This document shows, piece after piece, positions 35,261 to 47,178 of a stretch of DNA of 64,000 bases. The translations under genes were made by a program, and so were the position numbers. The stretch's first letter is position 1. Each line of letters begins with the position of its first letter. Source of the stretch: Mesocentrotus franciscanus (lineage: Eukaryota > Echinodermata > Echinoidea > Camarodonta > Strongylocentrotidae). The stretch lies in contig CP137667.1 in NCBI GenBank assembly GCA_037976565.1, positions 30,370,459-30,434,458 of the forward strand, given 5' to 3'. The notes below the pieces were generated by a model. The model had not been told where the DNA came from and did not search any database. It saw nothing but the letters and a program-made list of their open reading frames with translations.

Positions 35261-35554
35261 GGCCTCAAAAGGGCCATTAATCCGACAATAATTAGCCTAT
35301 ACCTGATAGAGGGGGCGCTTTATATTAAAAACACTACCAGCCCCCCCCCCCCACCCCCTTGACAAAATGTAGTTTTCTTGTATTATTGAAGCATATATAA
35401 CCTAAGTAACAGGTTAAATGTATCATCGATGCAACAATAAATCAATGTGCCCAAGTAGATGTCAACCTAATGAGAGGCATTGGACTGTATGAGAAATCAT
35501 TCAGGCAAGAGAAAGACAGCAATGAAGACTACACACTAGTGAAATCATTGTTTA

Positions 35555-35800
35555 TTTCTTTATTCCATAAGTAGAAGAACACACCAAGGACAAAGGAACA
35601 TCTATAATGTAAGTTTCTTTATTCCATAATGTAGTAGAACACAATGACAAAGGAACATCTGTAATGTAAGTTTCTTTATTCAATAATGTAGTAGAACACA
35701 AGGACAAAGGAACATCTGTAATGTAAGTTTCTTTATTCAATAATGTAGTAGAACACAAGGACAAAGGAACATCTGTAAGGTAAGTTTCTTTTTCAACTTT
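35555..35800. repeat. 57-bp tandem repeat, about four copies
   Basis: Unit GTTTCTTTATTCAATAATGTAGTAGAACACAAGGACAAAGGAACATCTGTAAT, seen starting near 35613, 35670, 35727 and 35784. A period of 57 (19 codons) explains an open but meaningless repetitive frame on the minus strand. Confidence 0.85.
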
Positions 35801-35960
35801 CATTAGCATATTTTTTTAAAAACAAATTTCTTTAGATTTGAACTATAACTTTAGATTTGATTCACATGAAAAACTTATCACAAAGACAAGGAAACGTGTT
35901 CATGTAAGTATCCTTTTAACCTTCTCTGAAATATAGTCATGTACAGTGTATATGTGATTG

Positions 35961-36488
35961 AGAGGCTGTTCACACCGCAAGGGGGGACCGTGGGCGGACC
36001 GTGGATCGCGCTATTGTAGCGCGACCCACGGTCCGCCCATTGGCATTCGCCAGATTCACACCGCAGTGAGATAGCGCGGTCTATCGTAGCACCCCCTTTT
36101 TTGAGAGGTCCTGTTGCCATGACGCGTGACGTCATGAGGTCAGAACGGTCAAAGATTTCGCTATTACGAATTAGGAGTGTTGAGTTGTACCGATTCAGAT
36201 TCAGATCGCACCAAAATAGAATGAGTATAAAATTCCCCGCGCGTAGAACGATGACTTCCGGCGTGCTATCGTAGCTCGGGTTCACACCGCAGAGATAGCG
36301 CGGTCTAGCGCTTAGACCGCGCTATCTCTCGTGGACCACCCCAAGAGGTGGTCCAGTGGCACGCCGCTTTGGCTCGCCGTGGCTCGCTGTTGGGCGGACC
36401 GAAACGACGTTGTACCTTCCAAACCGCAGAGATAGCGCGGTCTAGCACGCGCTAGACCGCGCTATCTCTGCCGGTGTGAACAGCCTCT
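35961..36488. mobile_element. Palindrome-rich MITE
   Basis: Ends AGAGGCTGTTCACACCG and CGGTGTGAACAGCCTCT are perfect 17-bp inverted repeats. Inside are at least three strong cruciform candidates: around 35985-36040 (GGACCGTGG...CCACGGTCC), 36291-36329 (AGAGATAGCGCGGTCTA arms, 17 bp perfect) and 36426-36471. Target duplication not clear. No credible coding frame. Confidence 0.8.
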
Positions 36489-37424
36489 TAGTCATGCTTG
36501 TTCTTACCCAAAATTTGTTTGAATGGATAATAATAATTAGATAATGTCCGAAACATTGTTTGGAACTCTGCAACTTTGCAACAATTATTACTTTAGTTAT
36601 TATGAATGTCGCATATTTGCTATTTGTTTTAGATTTGAAGATTTATTCAAGTAGATTCACTGTATCCCAGATACTTAAACAAAGACATCAGACAAGACAG
36701 AAAGAGCTGACCTAGATATCAAGGCAAGTGATAAAATTGATGGATGGTGGGGGGGGGGATTTTCTTTTCATTTAGTACTAAACTATAAAGTTAGGCCTAC
36801 ATATTGTATTGACATGGTTGTTGTGTCAAGGAGGTGATGTCGTTAAAGGATGTACTGAGAATGTTGAGAGGAAAAAACGAATATGTACGAATATGTTGGC
36901 TTTCCTTAATTACTAAAAATATACATACTGTTGTTTCTAGGATTTGATTGAATGAAAGTTATCAATTAAATATTCCCCAAATTTGTAAAATTGCAAAAGA
37001 ACTGCAATTCTTAAAAAACAAAATGTGATTATGCTATACTTTCCTGATTAAAATGTACCCACAAATGTTGGTCTCACAGGTCATTGGTCCAATTGTCTTT
37101 CAATACAAGGAAAGAAGGAGAGGATTTAGGTATTAAGTGTCAATCCTAACTTTAACCTTCGCCCTACTCTCAACACTTTCTTTCCCTTTACATATCTAAT
37201 TCTTAGTGAAAACATTAACCACTCCCTCATCCAAATATGTCTCACCCATCATTAATGGTTGATGCCACGAAGAGAGATTACTTGGACCAGTGAGCTATTG
37301 GACTAACTGTTTTTATATAATTTGTGAATAACAGTTTCTACAAATCCTCTGAGCAGAATAGCATTGAACACTGTATGTGTGAACTATGTGCAAATGGCTT
37401 TATCTCCTACCTGCAGGTCTCACA
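36489..37424. other. No gene; upstream of the Academ-like ORF
   Basis: AT-rich with a poly-G run near 36749. No splice-linked exon or TIR matching downstream sequence was found, so neither promoter nor transposon border could be fixed. Confidence 0.4.
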
Positions 37425-40400
37425 ATGAGTTCAAGCAAGGTCAAGTACGATATTTGCCCAATTTGCACAAAAACTTTTGACAATGAAGATGATGTTTGCC
37501 AAATAAGACAGAAAGGTGCTGATGGCATCAACCATGCAAGCGCTCAGAGAGGTGGCAGTCTTGTAGTCATACCTGGCACTAAAGTGCATATTTCATGCCG
37601 CAGATGCTACATCAACCCAAGAAACATTAAAAGTGAAATCAATCAGAAATGTGGACCGTCCAACTGAGTAAAGAGAAGTGCTAGAATGTCTTTAGGTCCC
37701 TTCAACAGCAAAACAGATTGCTTGTTTTGTGGGAATAGTATTGTTTTGGAGAGTTCAGATTACAGTTATGTTAAGACTGATACATTTGTTAAGACTATAC
37801 TAGAATCATGTGATGATAGGTCTGACAATTGGTCTTTCTCTGTGAAAGGTCGCATAGAGTACTTTGGATCCGATCTTCATGCTGCAGATTGTTTGTATCA
37901 CCATTCAAGTAGTCGCAATTTCCGGACTAGTCGTGATGTACCACTGAAGTTCCAGAGTGCGCATGAAGCCAAGCGGAAAAAATCTGGAAGACCAAAAGCT
38001 CTGGATCCGGGCAGGCATTCTCAAAAGTGTGCTCATATCTTGAGACCCATGACGAAGAACAACTTACTATTTTCGATCTCAGTAACAAGATGAAAGAGTT
38101 TCTAACGGATGAAGATTCACTTCCCTATGGCAATCAGTACCTCAAAAGCAAATTGAAGGACAGATATGGAAACTCTCTTCATATTGCAGAAGGTGAAGGT
38201 CTGCATGACATTGTGACTATGAGAGAAAAGGCATCTGAGATACTCAGGTCATACTTCAAACATCAAAAGGGTGATGAAGAATCCCAAAAAAGAGCTATCA
38301 TTGAAACAGCTGCAAGGCTCATCAAAAGTGACATCAAGACTAATGTGCCTTCCGTGACTGATCAGTACCCTAGTTCTGAGATGCTCAAGCTCGATTCAAC
38401 CCTCGCCTACATTCCTGAAACTCTTCATATATTGTTAGATTCCTTATTTGTAGGTACAGATAATCGACGTAAAGTTGCAAGTATTGGTCAGGCAATCATT
38501 CAGGCGGTTCGACCACGAGCTACAATTGTGCCATTGCAGATAGGTCTCGGTGTACAAACACATCATTTGCATCGTTCAAAGTTCCTTGTAGATACGCTGC
38601 ATGAGATGGGCTTTAGTTCCTCCTATGGTGAAGTCCTACGATTTGAAAAAATGCGGCTAGTTGTGTTGCTCCAGACATCTTGGGTAAGAATGTGGATCTA
38701 CAAGACACTACAGTGCTATTTGCTGCTGACAATGTTGACCATAACATTATTACCATAGACGGCAAAGGAACATTTCACGGAATGGGCATGGTTGCTGCTT
38801 TGACACCAGCAAAGAAAATGAGCCGCATCATTACGAGGCGAAATACTTCAGAATTGAACATCACAGATAATTCGAGAGTTGAGATCATAGATCTACGCTT
38901 TGCCAAGCATGTATGTCGCAGTATGAAATATCAAGACCTACCAAAGCTGATTCCTGACTTTGATATGACAATTGACATCCTTTGGGAGCTCGCATTCAGC
39001 TTCAGACAGGAAACCCGAACTGGCCGGGCATGATGCACACTTTTCATCGAGGGAAAGATCATCCTGGTCAGTCCTCTGTGATTTTCCTCCCCATGATAGA
39101 CATGTATTCTGGGGACAAGATCTGCATTCTTTCTACGTTGGAGTTTCTTAGCAATTTGGCAACAAAGCATCACGTTTCTCCAGTCGTAACATTTGATCAG
39201 CCCCTATATTGGAAGGCCGCTGAGCTAATCATCGATGCACCACAGGATAGCCCACTGAAAGGGATTGTCTTGCGCTTAGGTTGCTTCCACACCTTCATGA
39301 ATTTGCTGGGAGCAATCGGTACCCTGATGGAAGGAACTGGACTTCGCGAAATCCTTGGAACAGTCTATGGTGATAATGCTGTAACCCATATGATGACAGG
39401 AAAGTCGGTTCAAAGAGCATTCCGTGGACATCTGCTGGTAGACAAGTGTCTGAATGGCATAATTGTAACAGCCATGAGAGATGAGAGTCCCGAGTTTGCA
39501 TCGCTTGTTGATCAGGCCGAAGACATGTACTCTGAGGTGTTGGCAGGCGAAAGAACTTTGGAGAGCACGAACACATCTGATCTCATAGCTACGATCAAAC
39601 AGGAAATTGACAAGAAAAAGAAGGAACTGCAAGGGAGGTCTAAGACCAGTCAGTTGTGGCTAAACTATCAGAAGATGATACAAGTTGCTAGAATGCTGAT
39701 TACTGCAGATCGCATCGGATCTTGGTCATTGCACCTACGTGCTGTTGCTGACTGCTTACCAATCTTTGCTGCGGCAGGGCATTTCAATTACTTGAAGTCT
39801 GCACATTTCTATGTGCAAGAAATGAGTGGCCTTGAAACCAAGCATCCTGGCACCTACAAAAACTTCACTGATGGATACCATGTAATTCGTCGCACTGACA
39901 AGTTCTGGGCTGGCCTCAGCTCTGATCTTGTAATAGAACAGACCTTGATGAGATCACTGAAGGCTACTGGTGGTTTGACACGTGGTAGTGGCATGACTGA
40001 GGAACAACGCACACTGTGGACCATGTCTATGCCTGTGACCTCAGAGTATAACAGTGCAATGCAAGAATTCACAAACCTCTCATTTACCACCAGTGAGCAG
40101 CACAAGGACTTAAGTGAAGCAAGAATCAAGAGAGACACATCTGACATGTCGAAGATCAACGAAAAGCTTGCAACCTGCACACCATTTTCTCCAGATCCTT
40201 CGTTGAGAAATGTGGTGAATGGTGTAGTAGCTTCATCAGAGGTGAATGTACATGAATATGAGTCAGTTGGGAAGAAAATCATGGCAAACATGATTGGACA
40301 TGCTGTTTTCACAGTCTCGTTCAAAAGGAAAGACAAAGCTACGACTCTGGGAGAGATTTCGAAAGTAAAAATTGCACCTGAACAAACCATAGATGCTGCT

Positions 40401-41789
40401 TTGCTGTTTCAGCGGTTCCTGGTAGTTTCAAAAACAGGGGAACTTGAACTAGCAGAGGTGATGAGCTATGAGCTCAGTCCGTTCCCACCTGCACTTTTCG
40501 AGGCTAGGAATGTCTTCCGGAAGGCTGATAAGCCCCAGCTAGCTCACGCTATCACCGATCATGCAAGTAAAGTGTCGAGTGAAGCCGTGAAAGACTGTGC
40601 ACCGAACACAGAACAGTACGTCCTTGATGGTGGTTCCTTGGTGCATCGGATACCATGGAAGACAGGAGACAGCTATGGCACAATAGCACGATCATATGCT
40701 GATTTCACAACCCGCCACTATGGTTCTGCAATTGTAGTTTTCGACGGCTATGGTGGAGGGCCGTCAATTAAGGATAATACACACCAGCGACGTGGGCAGA
40801 ATGTCCATCCAGTTGTCAGATTCAATGCAGACACAGTATTCTCAGGCAAGAAGGATGAGTTTTTATCAAGAGACTGCAATAAGCAGGGACTCATAAATCT
40901 CATTAGTGAGGAACTGAGGAAGAGTAATTGCACCGTCATCAATGCACCCGGGATGCAGATGTACATATTGCTAAAGCTGCAGTGAATTCTTCTCGTCGTC
41001 AGTCTACTACTCTGATTGGAGAAGACACTGACCTACCTGGTATTGGTGTTACTCTTGCATTACGCGGCTGTAGATAGCAGGGAACTGTACTTCCGCTCTG
41101 ACAATGCAGCCAAGGCTCTAAAGGTGTAACATTAAGCAGTTGAAAGTGGACCTGGGTAAGGATCTATGCTCACAACTACTTTTTCTGCATGCCTACACTG
41201 GTTGCGATTCGACTTCCCGGATATTCAGAATCGGAAAGAAATCAGTCTTCCAGAAGCTTGTGAAAGGCAACCCCACTTTGGAATCCTGTGCTAGTACTTT
41301 CCTTCTACCAAGTCAGCCAAAGGAACTAATAGAGGAACATGGTATCAAAGCAATGTCTGTCATGTTTGGTGGCCGCTGTAATGACTCACTTGCATCATTA
41401 CGATACAACTTGTTCGTCAAGAAAATTGCCAATGCGAAATCCTTTGTTACTCCAGAGCGACCCCTCCTACGCCAGCCTCCACCAAATTCCACTCCCTTAG
41501 AACATACTACCAAGTCATGGAATGGATGGAGAGCGAAGAAGACATGGACGTCACAGACTGGGGCTGGAAATTAGAGGACAATCACCTGGTTCCACTGATG
41601 TCGAATATGGAGGCTGCACCTAGTAATCTTCTTAAGTTGATTCATTGCAACTGCTGTACTGCTTGTAGCACACTTAGCTGTACCTGCAGAGGTTACGGAC
41701 TACCATGTAACAGTGTGTGTGGACCTTGCCAACTTGATACATGCCATAATCCATATAACGAGTCACTTGATAGTGAAGCAGAAGAGTGA
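37425..41789 (+). pseudogene. AcademX-like transposon protein: Cys-rich + FEN1/XPG-like nuclease + CXC-like tail
   Basis: About 1450 codons, essentially intron-free, starting MSSSKVKYDICPICTKTFDN. Order: N-terminal Cys/His segments (CPIC, SCRRCY, then CLFCGNS); a middle part with ADNVDHNIITIDGKGTFHGM and TFDQPLYWKA; the GGLTRGSGMTEEQRTLW block; then FEN1/XPG-like acidic motifs VVFDGY (about 40733), a DAD-type motif near 40955, GEDTDL (41017-41034) and HAYTGCDSTS (about 41188-41217); finally a Cys-rich CXC-like tail (41645-41755). Breaks: an in-frame TGA at 37665 and frame changes near 38040, 38660, 39010, 40950 and 41060-41140, mostly single-base and some in homopolymers. The family is multi-copy in marine invertebrates. 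The XPG link suggests an AcademX DNA transposon; TIRs were not found. Either a young pseudogene or an intact gene with sequencing errors. Confidence 0.65.
41645..41755 (+). other. CXC-like cysteine cluster at the C terminus of the Academ-like protein
   Basis: Cys spacing C-x-C-C-x2-C-x4-C-x-C-x6-C-x3-C-x2-C-x4-C followed by HNPY. This resembles one half of a Tesmin/TSO1 CRC/CXC DNA-binding module. It lies in the last reading frame (41517-41789), ending in an acidic SEAEE tail before the TGA. Confidence 0.6.
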
Positions 41790-42139
41790 TAATTTATCCT
41801 TACTCAAGTACATTCCTTATCAAAATGAAGGTACGTGAAGATCTGCATGTGTATTTGCTACAAGATGACATGAACAACACAAGGTTTCACCATAAATCTC
41901 CGTGTATAAGGCGCACCCGTGTATAAGGCGCACCCCTTTTTTAAGATTTAAAAAAAAAAAAAAAACGTAACTTTTTTTTTTTTAAGGTTTTTTTTTTTGC
42001 CGACTCTGTAGGCAGCAAGCTAGATGGCGTCTTATTTCAGCGTTCGAAACCCATGTTACGAGGCGCAGTTGAAGGAGCCGATTTGTGCTTGTGAACTCGT
42101 CACAAATAATAGTAACAATGTGGGTTTTAAATCATATTT

Positions 42140-43045
42140 GATTAATGTTTATTATCTTTATTTATTTTGTTGGAAAATCTTAAAAGCCGACCAAAGAAGA
42201 AAAGAAAACAAAGAATAGAAGATGGAAAGGGGAATAGTGTTACAATGTTTATTATCTTTATTTATTTTGTTGGAAAAGATTGCGGCCAAGAATATATTAA
42301 AAAAGCTGACCAAAGAAGAAAATAAAACAAAGAATAAGAGGTGGAAAGGGGAATAGTATTACAATGTTTATTATCTTTATTTATTTTGTTGGAAAAGATT
42401 GCGGCCAAGAATATATTTAAAAAGCCGACCAAAAAATAAAATAAAACAAAGAATAAAAGATGGAAAGGGGAATAGTATTACAATGTTTATTATCTTTATT
42501 TATTTTGTTGCGGCCAAGAATATATTTAAAAAGCCGACCAAAGAAGAAAAGAAAACAAAGAATAGAAGATGGAAAGGGAATTAGTATTACAATGTTTATT
42601 ATCTTTATTTATTTTGTTGGAAAAGATTGCGGCCAAGAATATATTTAAAAAGCCGACCAAAGAAGAAAAGAAAACAAAGAATGGAAGATGGAAAGGGAAT
42701 TAGTATTACAATGTTTATTATCCTTATTTATTTTGTTGGAAAAGATTGCGGCCAAGAATATATTTAAAAAGCCGACCAAAGAAGAAAATAAAACAAAGAA
42801 TAGAAGATGGAAAGGGGAATAGTATTACAATGTTTATTATCTTTATTTATTTTGTTGCGGCTAAGAATATATTTAAAAAGCCGACCAAAGAAGAAAAGAA
42901 AACCAAGAATAGAAGATGGAAAGGGGAATAGTATTACAATGTTTATTATCTTTATATATTTTGTTGGAAAAGATTGCGGCAAAGAATATATTTAAAAAGA
43001 AGAAAAGAAGAAAAGAAAACCAAGAATAGAAGAAGGAGAGAGGGG
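42140..43045. repeat. 119-bp tandem repeat array, about eight units
   Basis: Unit contains TGTTTATTATCTTTATTTAT, TTGTTGGAAAAGATTGCGGC, CAAGAATATATTTAAAAAGC and GAAGATGGAAAGGGGAATAG. Starts of the first word at about 42246, 42365 and 42484 give a 119-bp period; two later units lack GGAAAAGATT and are 109 bp. The array generates repetitive short frames on both strands that are not genes. Confidence 0.9.
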
Positions 43046-43119
43046 AATTTGAATTCAATCTTTCTTGTCATTTGGTGGCCCTTAAAAGGGCCGTTTGGGT
43101 TAGGGGGTGAGCTCAGGAG

Positions 43120-43505
43120 CTAGAACCCGAAGAAGTCCTCGTCGTCAGTCTCCTCTTCAAAGACACGTCGCAGTTCTTCGTCCGGATACATGAGATCCCC
43201 GTCGCTGTCGCCGTCGCTGTACTCTTCCCAAAGGACGTCGTCCTCCATTCCATCCATGTTGTTGGAGATGCAGCATTTCAGGAAGGCTCGCCTGATGATT
43301 TCGGGCGAGAGCTCGTCCCACACCTTCACGATCCAGGAGCAGATGGTCGGGAGATCCACCTTCCTCATCCGGCCTCCCTTGGTGTAGGTCTTCTCCCCCT
43401 CTATCATCCACTCGCTCCAGACTCGCCGCATCCCGTCCTTGAACGGCTTGTTGACCCCGACGTCAAGCGGCTGCAGATGGAGAGCTTGTACGATGCGGTG
43501 AAGCC
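43120..43505 (-). pseudogene. C-terminal fragment of a pogo/Tigger (CENP-B/jerky-type) transposase
   Basis: On the minus strand the sequence reads ALHLQPLDVGVNKPFKDGMR, then VWSEWMIEGE and a block with LPTICSWIVKVWDELSPEII, ending in an acidic tail (EETDDEDFFGF). The QPLDVGVNKPFK motif with a following Trp-rich helix is the conserved end of the DDE domain of pogo-like transposases. The N-terminal HTH and the first two catalytic residues are absent; similarity ends at about 43505. High GC in third positions contrasts with the AT-rich surroundings, suggesting recent arrival. Confidence 0.8.
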
Positions 43506-43639
43506 TCGGCGATGCATGATGGAATATTCTTGGTCTTGAACGGATAACACGATGAAGATAGAATGATTAAGTCGACGAATCGCCATATTTATAGCCTAGC
43601 GTCAAGCCCGTCGGGAGAGATCATTGTGTTCGCTTTAGC

Positions 43640-43850
43640 TTTGATTAACCATGCCGCGCTTTTGTTTTTACTCCTTTAAATAACCTGCTACCCTTTCGTT
43701 TTTTAATCCTTTGATTGTTCTGCCACGCTTGTTTTTAATCCTTCGCTTAACCCGCCACGCTTCTGTTTTTAATCCTTCGCTTAACCCGCCACGCTTCTGT
43801 TTTTAATCCTTTGAATAACCTGCCGCACTTTTGTTTTTAATCTGCCCAGC
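43640..43850. repeat. 35-bp tandem repeat, five to six units
   Basis: Unit of the form AACC(C/T)GCCACGCTTCTGTTTTTAATCCTT, alternating CGCTT and TGATT/TGAAT variants. Confidence 0.8.
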
Positions 43851-45330
43851 GGGGAACAATGCAACCCGGAAGCTGCGTCTCTTTTGTTACCCCTCCCCCT
43901 GTTAATCACGAGAAGCAATGCCTCAATCGTTTGTTTCTGATCTTTAAATCGCACTTTATATTAATATAATATATAATAAACTATATGTAATCATCACCTC
44001 ACCTACCTTTTCCATCAATGCATACGGGACGCTCGTCGAAATACTGCCGTCAGTCACCCACTGTATCATAGAGCTTGGGAGTGTGTCTATATCCTCGATG
44101 GAGCGGGAATACTTAAAAACTTACCTGTTACACTGTTCTTATTTGTCACATTATGTACACTTTTAAAAAAAAGATCCAATTGTACAATCCAGCATCAAAT
44201 GATTTATTAAAGAAATGTAATAAAAAAGAAGTGCATGCCCGTTCTATGTCTGTTTTCTTTAAGTAAAAAATTGTGATTGTCACAACAAAATTTGTCTATT
44301 CATGCAACATGAGGAGTATTTCTTCACATCTATATTCATTAAATTGATCTGCATGCGTTTTGTGCAGATTCATTTATTCCTGCAATATAAAATATTTATA
44401 TAAAATGGCTTTATTGTCATATGTTATTTAGCATTATGATTCATGTTAATGCATTGAATGGAGACACACTACAACCGATCTCATCATCCATCTTTTATTA
44501 CAGTTTTGAATAAATCATCCACTCATTAATTTCATTAATATCACAAGTCATGTCCACTATGTTCATAATTAATATAAGTTGGATCAACTAGCATGCATCT
44601 TTTCAATAAAAATAACGACGTGTGGCTGGTGCTGTCGGGGTGTAGTATTACATCAAGCCGGAGGGGATTTGGAGGATCAAATTCAGGTAGGTGATTTTGA
44701 GATACCAATAATAAACTTTTAAATCGAAATTGTTTTCCTAAATCTCTATCGGTACCTTCTGTTGTAAATATCCAGAGCCCTGTATGTGAGAAATAAAATA
44801 TCAAACTAAATAATTAGAAAATGATAATATCTAAGGAAATAGAAGAACGAAACATATCTCTAAACAGGAGAAGTAAAAAGTTACACGAGAAGTTTGGTGA
44901 TTTGTTAGCTCAACAAAAGAGGGCGCAAATATATAAACCACTACTCGTGCGGCCACGCAACACGAGGGCAGCTGTTTGGATAGTCAGGTGACACGATAGC
45001 ATACAATAGAGCTTTGCTACGCTGTGGTACGGCGGCATCATCAAATAACACGCCGTTTGGGCGTCTTTAGTTTGCACCGTTTATTGAAAGAAGCTGATGA
45101 ATGCGCGATAGAACAATGATGAATGAAATGACAGACAAATCTAAACAGTCCAAACAGAAATCCGGACAAAGACTGCTGTGTTTCTAGTCTCTGAGCGGTG
45201 AGTTGACACCCCGTGTATGACTGAGCTGTCAGTCAATTTTGCTATCGGTGCCATGCCGTTGCTCTTCCGGGTACGGTGCCACCATAAGGGTGAGAGAGAT
45301 ACATTATAAGTTTATTTCCTGTTCATAAAG
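43851..45330. other. No gene recognised
   Basis: AT-rich with GC-richer patch at 44930-45260. Short frames on either strand lack family resemblance; no terminal repeats or RNA-gene signals seen. Confidence 0.4.
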
Positions 45331-45344
45331 TGCGCCCTCTATTG

Positions 45345-45830
45345 AGAGATTGTAGTGGTTTTGTGGCTCTTTGGACGCCATATTGGATTTCGTGGTTTCC
45401 TAAACCACTGCTTAACGTTCTAAGTTATCCTAATAGATTCTATGACCCCGAAAACCATGGTATAGACACCAAAATTATGTCTCTAGGATACATAATAAGT
45501 GACTTATGGCTATTTCCTAGGTAACGGCGGCCATCTTGGATTTTGGGGTTTCCTAGACCATCTACAAACATTCTAACTTGTCTAAATGGATTCTCTGACC
45601 CCCCAAACCATGGGATAGACACCAAAATTATGTCTCTAGGATGGATAATAAGTGATTTATGGCCATTTTTAGGTATCGGCGGCCATCTTGGACGCCATCT
45701 TGAAAATAACCGCTTTCCGAATCTCCGATTTGGGTATACTTTTAGTATGTTATACCTGAGGTCGAATACTACTAGAAACCGTTGAAAAACCTTTTGTTGC
45801 AATTTTTTTTGGGTCAAACCATATCTTGAC
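45345..45830 (-). repeat. Second copy of the AAGATGGC tandem element, reversed
   Basis: Reverse-complement counterpart of 34620-35260: GGCGGCCATCTTGGA, ATAAGTGACTTATGGC, CCATGG(T/G)ATAGACACCAAAATTATGTC and the edge CCGTTGAAAAACCTTTTGTTGCAATTTTTT. About three units. Confidence 0.8.
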
Positions 45831-47034
45831 CTGCCTAACTCCCCCCACTCAATTTAAAATTTCCTAGATGCTTTCTTAACATCACTTTAATTATCAACTG
45901 ATAATTGATATAATCAAGTTTTTACATGAAATCATAATTATATTCCAACTCATTTTGGGTTTGTCTTTCCTCTTTGATTCCCGTTTCAAAAATAAATCGA
46001 ATGAAAAGTGGTTACATTAGACAAATTCTCACTGGAAAATTATTGGGGCCTGGATCCTGCTGGTCTAAGAACCAGACTGGTCCAGAGTCTAGGGCCGTTC
46101 TTCACAAGGAACGAAAAGCCCCGCTAATTCAAACTTCCACATAATTAGCGTGCGTGCACACTGTGCATTGTGGGATAAGATATGGTTCTTTTACTGTCCT
46201 TCCCAGGGTAATTTGAGAAGAAAGAAAAAACTTATTTGTGGGGCTTTTAGTTTTATCAGGGCCTGAGCACCGATAATTATCGGGCTTTCACTAGCGTTCT
46301 CATACAAAAAAAATTAATTGGGTCCGAGAACTGGTTTTCTAGACTAGAGTTTACGAGTCTAGTCTAGTAGTAGTACTAGTAGTAGTAGAATGCCTAGATA
46401 TAAGCTTGAATTAGTCTAGGTATAGATCTTATGGCCATGACGGCATCAAAGCCAGTGACCGTCCTGAAATACACTGTACAGCGTATACCGGTACACTTGC
46501 AGTAGTAGCACTCGCAATTGCATGACAGTAGAAGACAGAAGTTGAACTTACAGTCTAATTCTAAATCTAGGCAATGCTAGCACAGGTGAATGGTATTGTC
46601 TCTTGTATAAAAATTCTTTAGAGGTAGATTCTACTATTTATTCTAGTATTAATCGAATACAAATATTTCTAGTGCAAGTATTTCGGCCAAACAGCGCAAA
46701 ATTTTTTGATGTCAAACCACCGTGCGATGGACAAGATATCCCGCAAGAGTTCCGGAAGAAAGCGGCGGGGTTCTGCTCGGCAAATTTAGTGCAAGTGATG
46801 CACAGCAAATTTGCGCAACTGGAAGAATATCCACAGTGATTTGAGACAGAAATTCAAGTAAATAGACAGAAATTCAAGTAAATCGCAACACTGCTTCCAT
46901 CACCGATATGGAAAATAGTTTCCCTTTACTTTTGAGGTTTTAAAATAAGAAAGGTAACTTACAGCCATTCTTGCTTCGGTTGCAACATTCCTCGCAGTTG
47001 TCTGCAGACGTGCAGACGATGAGATTTGTCATTA
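45831..47034. other. No gene recognised
   Basis: Contains CTAGACTAGAGTTTACGAGTCTAGTCTAG-type direct and inverted short repeats and (AGT)n around 46345-46390. A 78-codon frame at 46603-46839 has no recognisable similarity. Confidence 0.4.
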
Positions 47035-47178
47035 GGCTCGTTCGCGACATTGCAAATAATTTTTACGATGACAATTTGTCATTCGTTTTGTGAAACGGAT
47101 ATCTGTCATCAATGACAAATTTTTTGTCATTGAAAATATTTGTCACTGTGACAATTATTTTCTTTTTGAAACGCACCC
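47035..47178. mobile_element. MITE-like segment ending TTTGAAACGCACCCC
   Basis: Carries ATGACAATTTGTCAT, ATGACAAATTTTTTGTCAT and TTGTCACTGTGACAA palindromes and ends in the reverse complement of the 26094 terminus. It abuts the Academ-like fragment that follows. Confidence 0.5.

Larger units (their letters stand above)
41890..43505. mobile_element. pogo/Tigger-like transposon remnant with internal tandem array
   Basis: Left edge has two copies of CGTGTATAAGGCGCACCC (41900-41937), a terminal-repeat-like motif. An array of 119-bp units follows, then a C-terminal pogo transposase fragment on the minus strand. No matching right terminus (reverse complement of TATAAGGCGCACC) was found downstream, so the element is truncated or its right border lies beyond diverged DNA. 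Grouping of the parts is inference. Confidence 0.5.

Noticed and set aside
35552..35809. Repetitive minus-strand frame (SLCSTTLLNKETYITDV units)
   Set aside because: 57-bp tandem repeat whose period is divisible by three, so it stays open by chance.
39854..40390. 178-codon minus-strand frame opposite the Academ-like ORF
   Set aside because: Shadow of the conserved plus-strand coding sequence; no independent domain.
42399..43058. Series of 60-70 codon frames on both strands
   Set aside because: All come from the 119-bp tandem array; no start context, no conservation between units beyond the DNA repeat.
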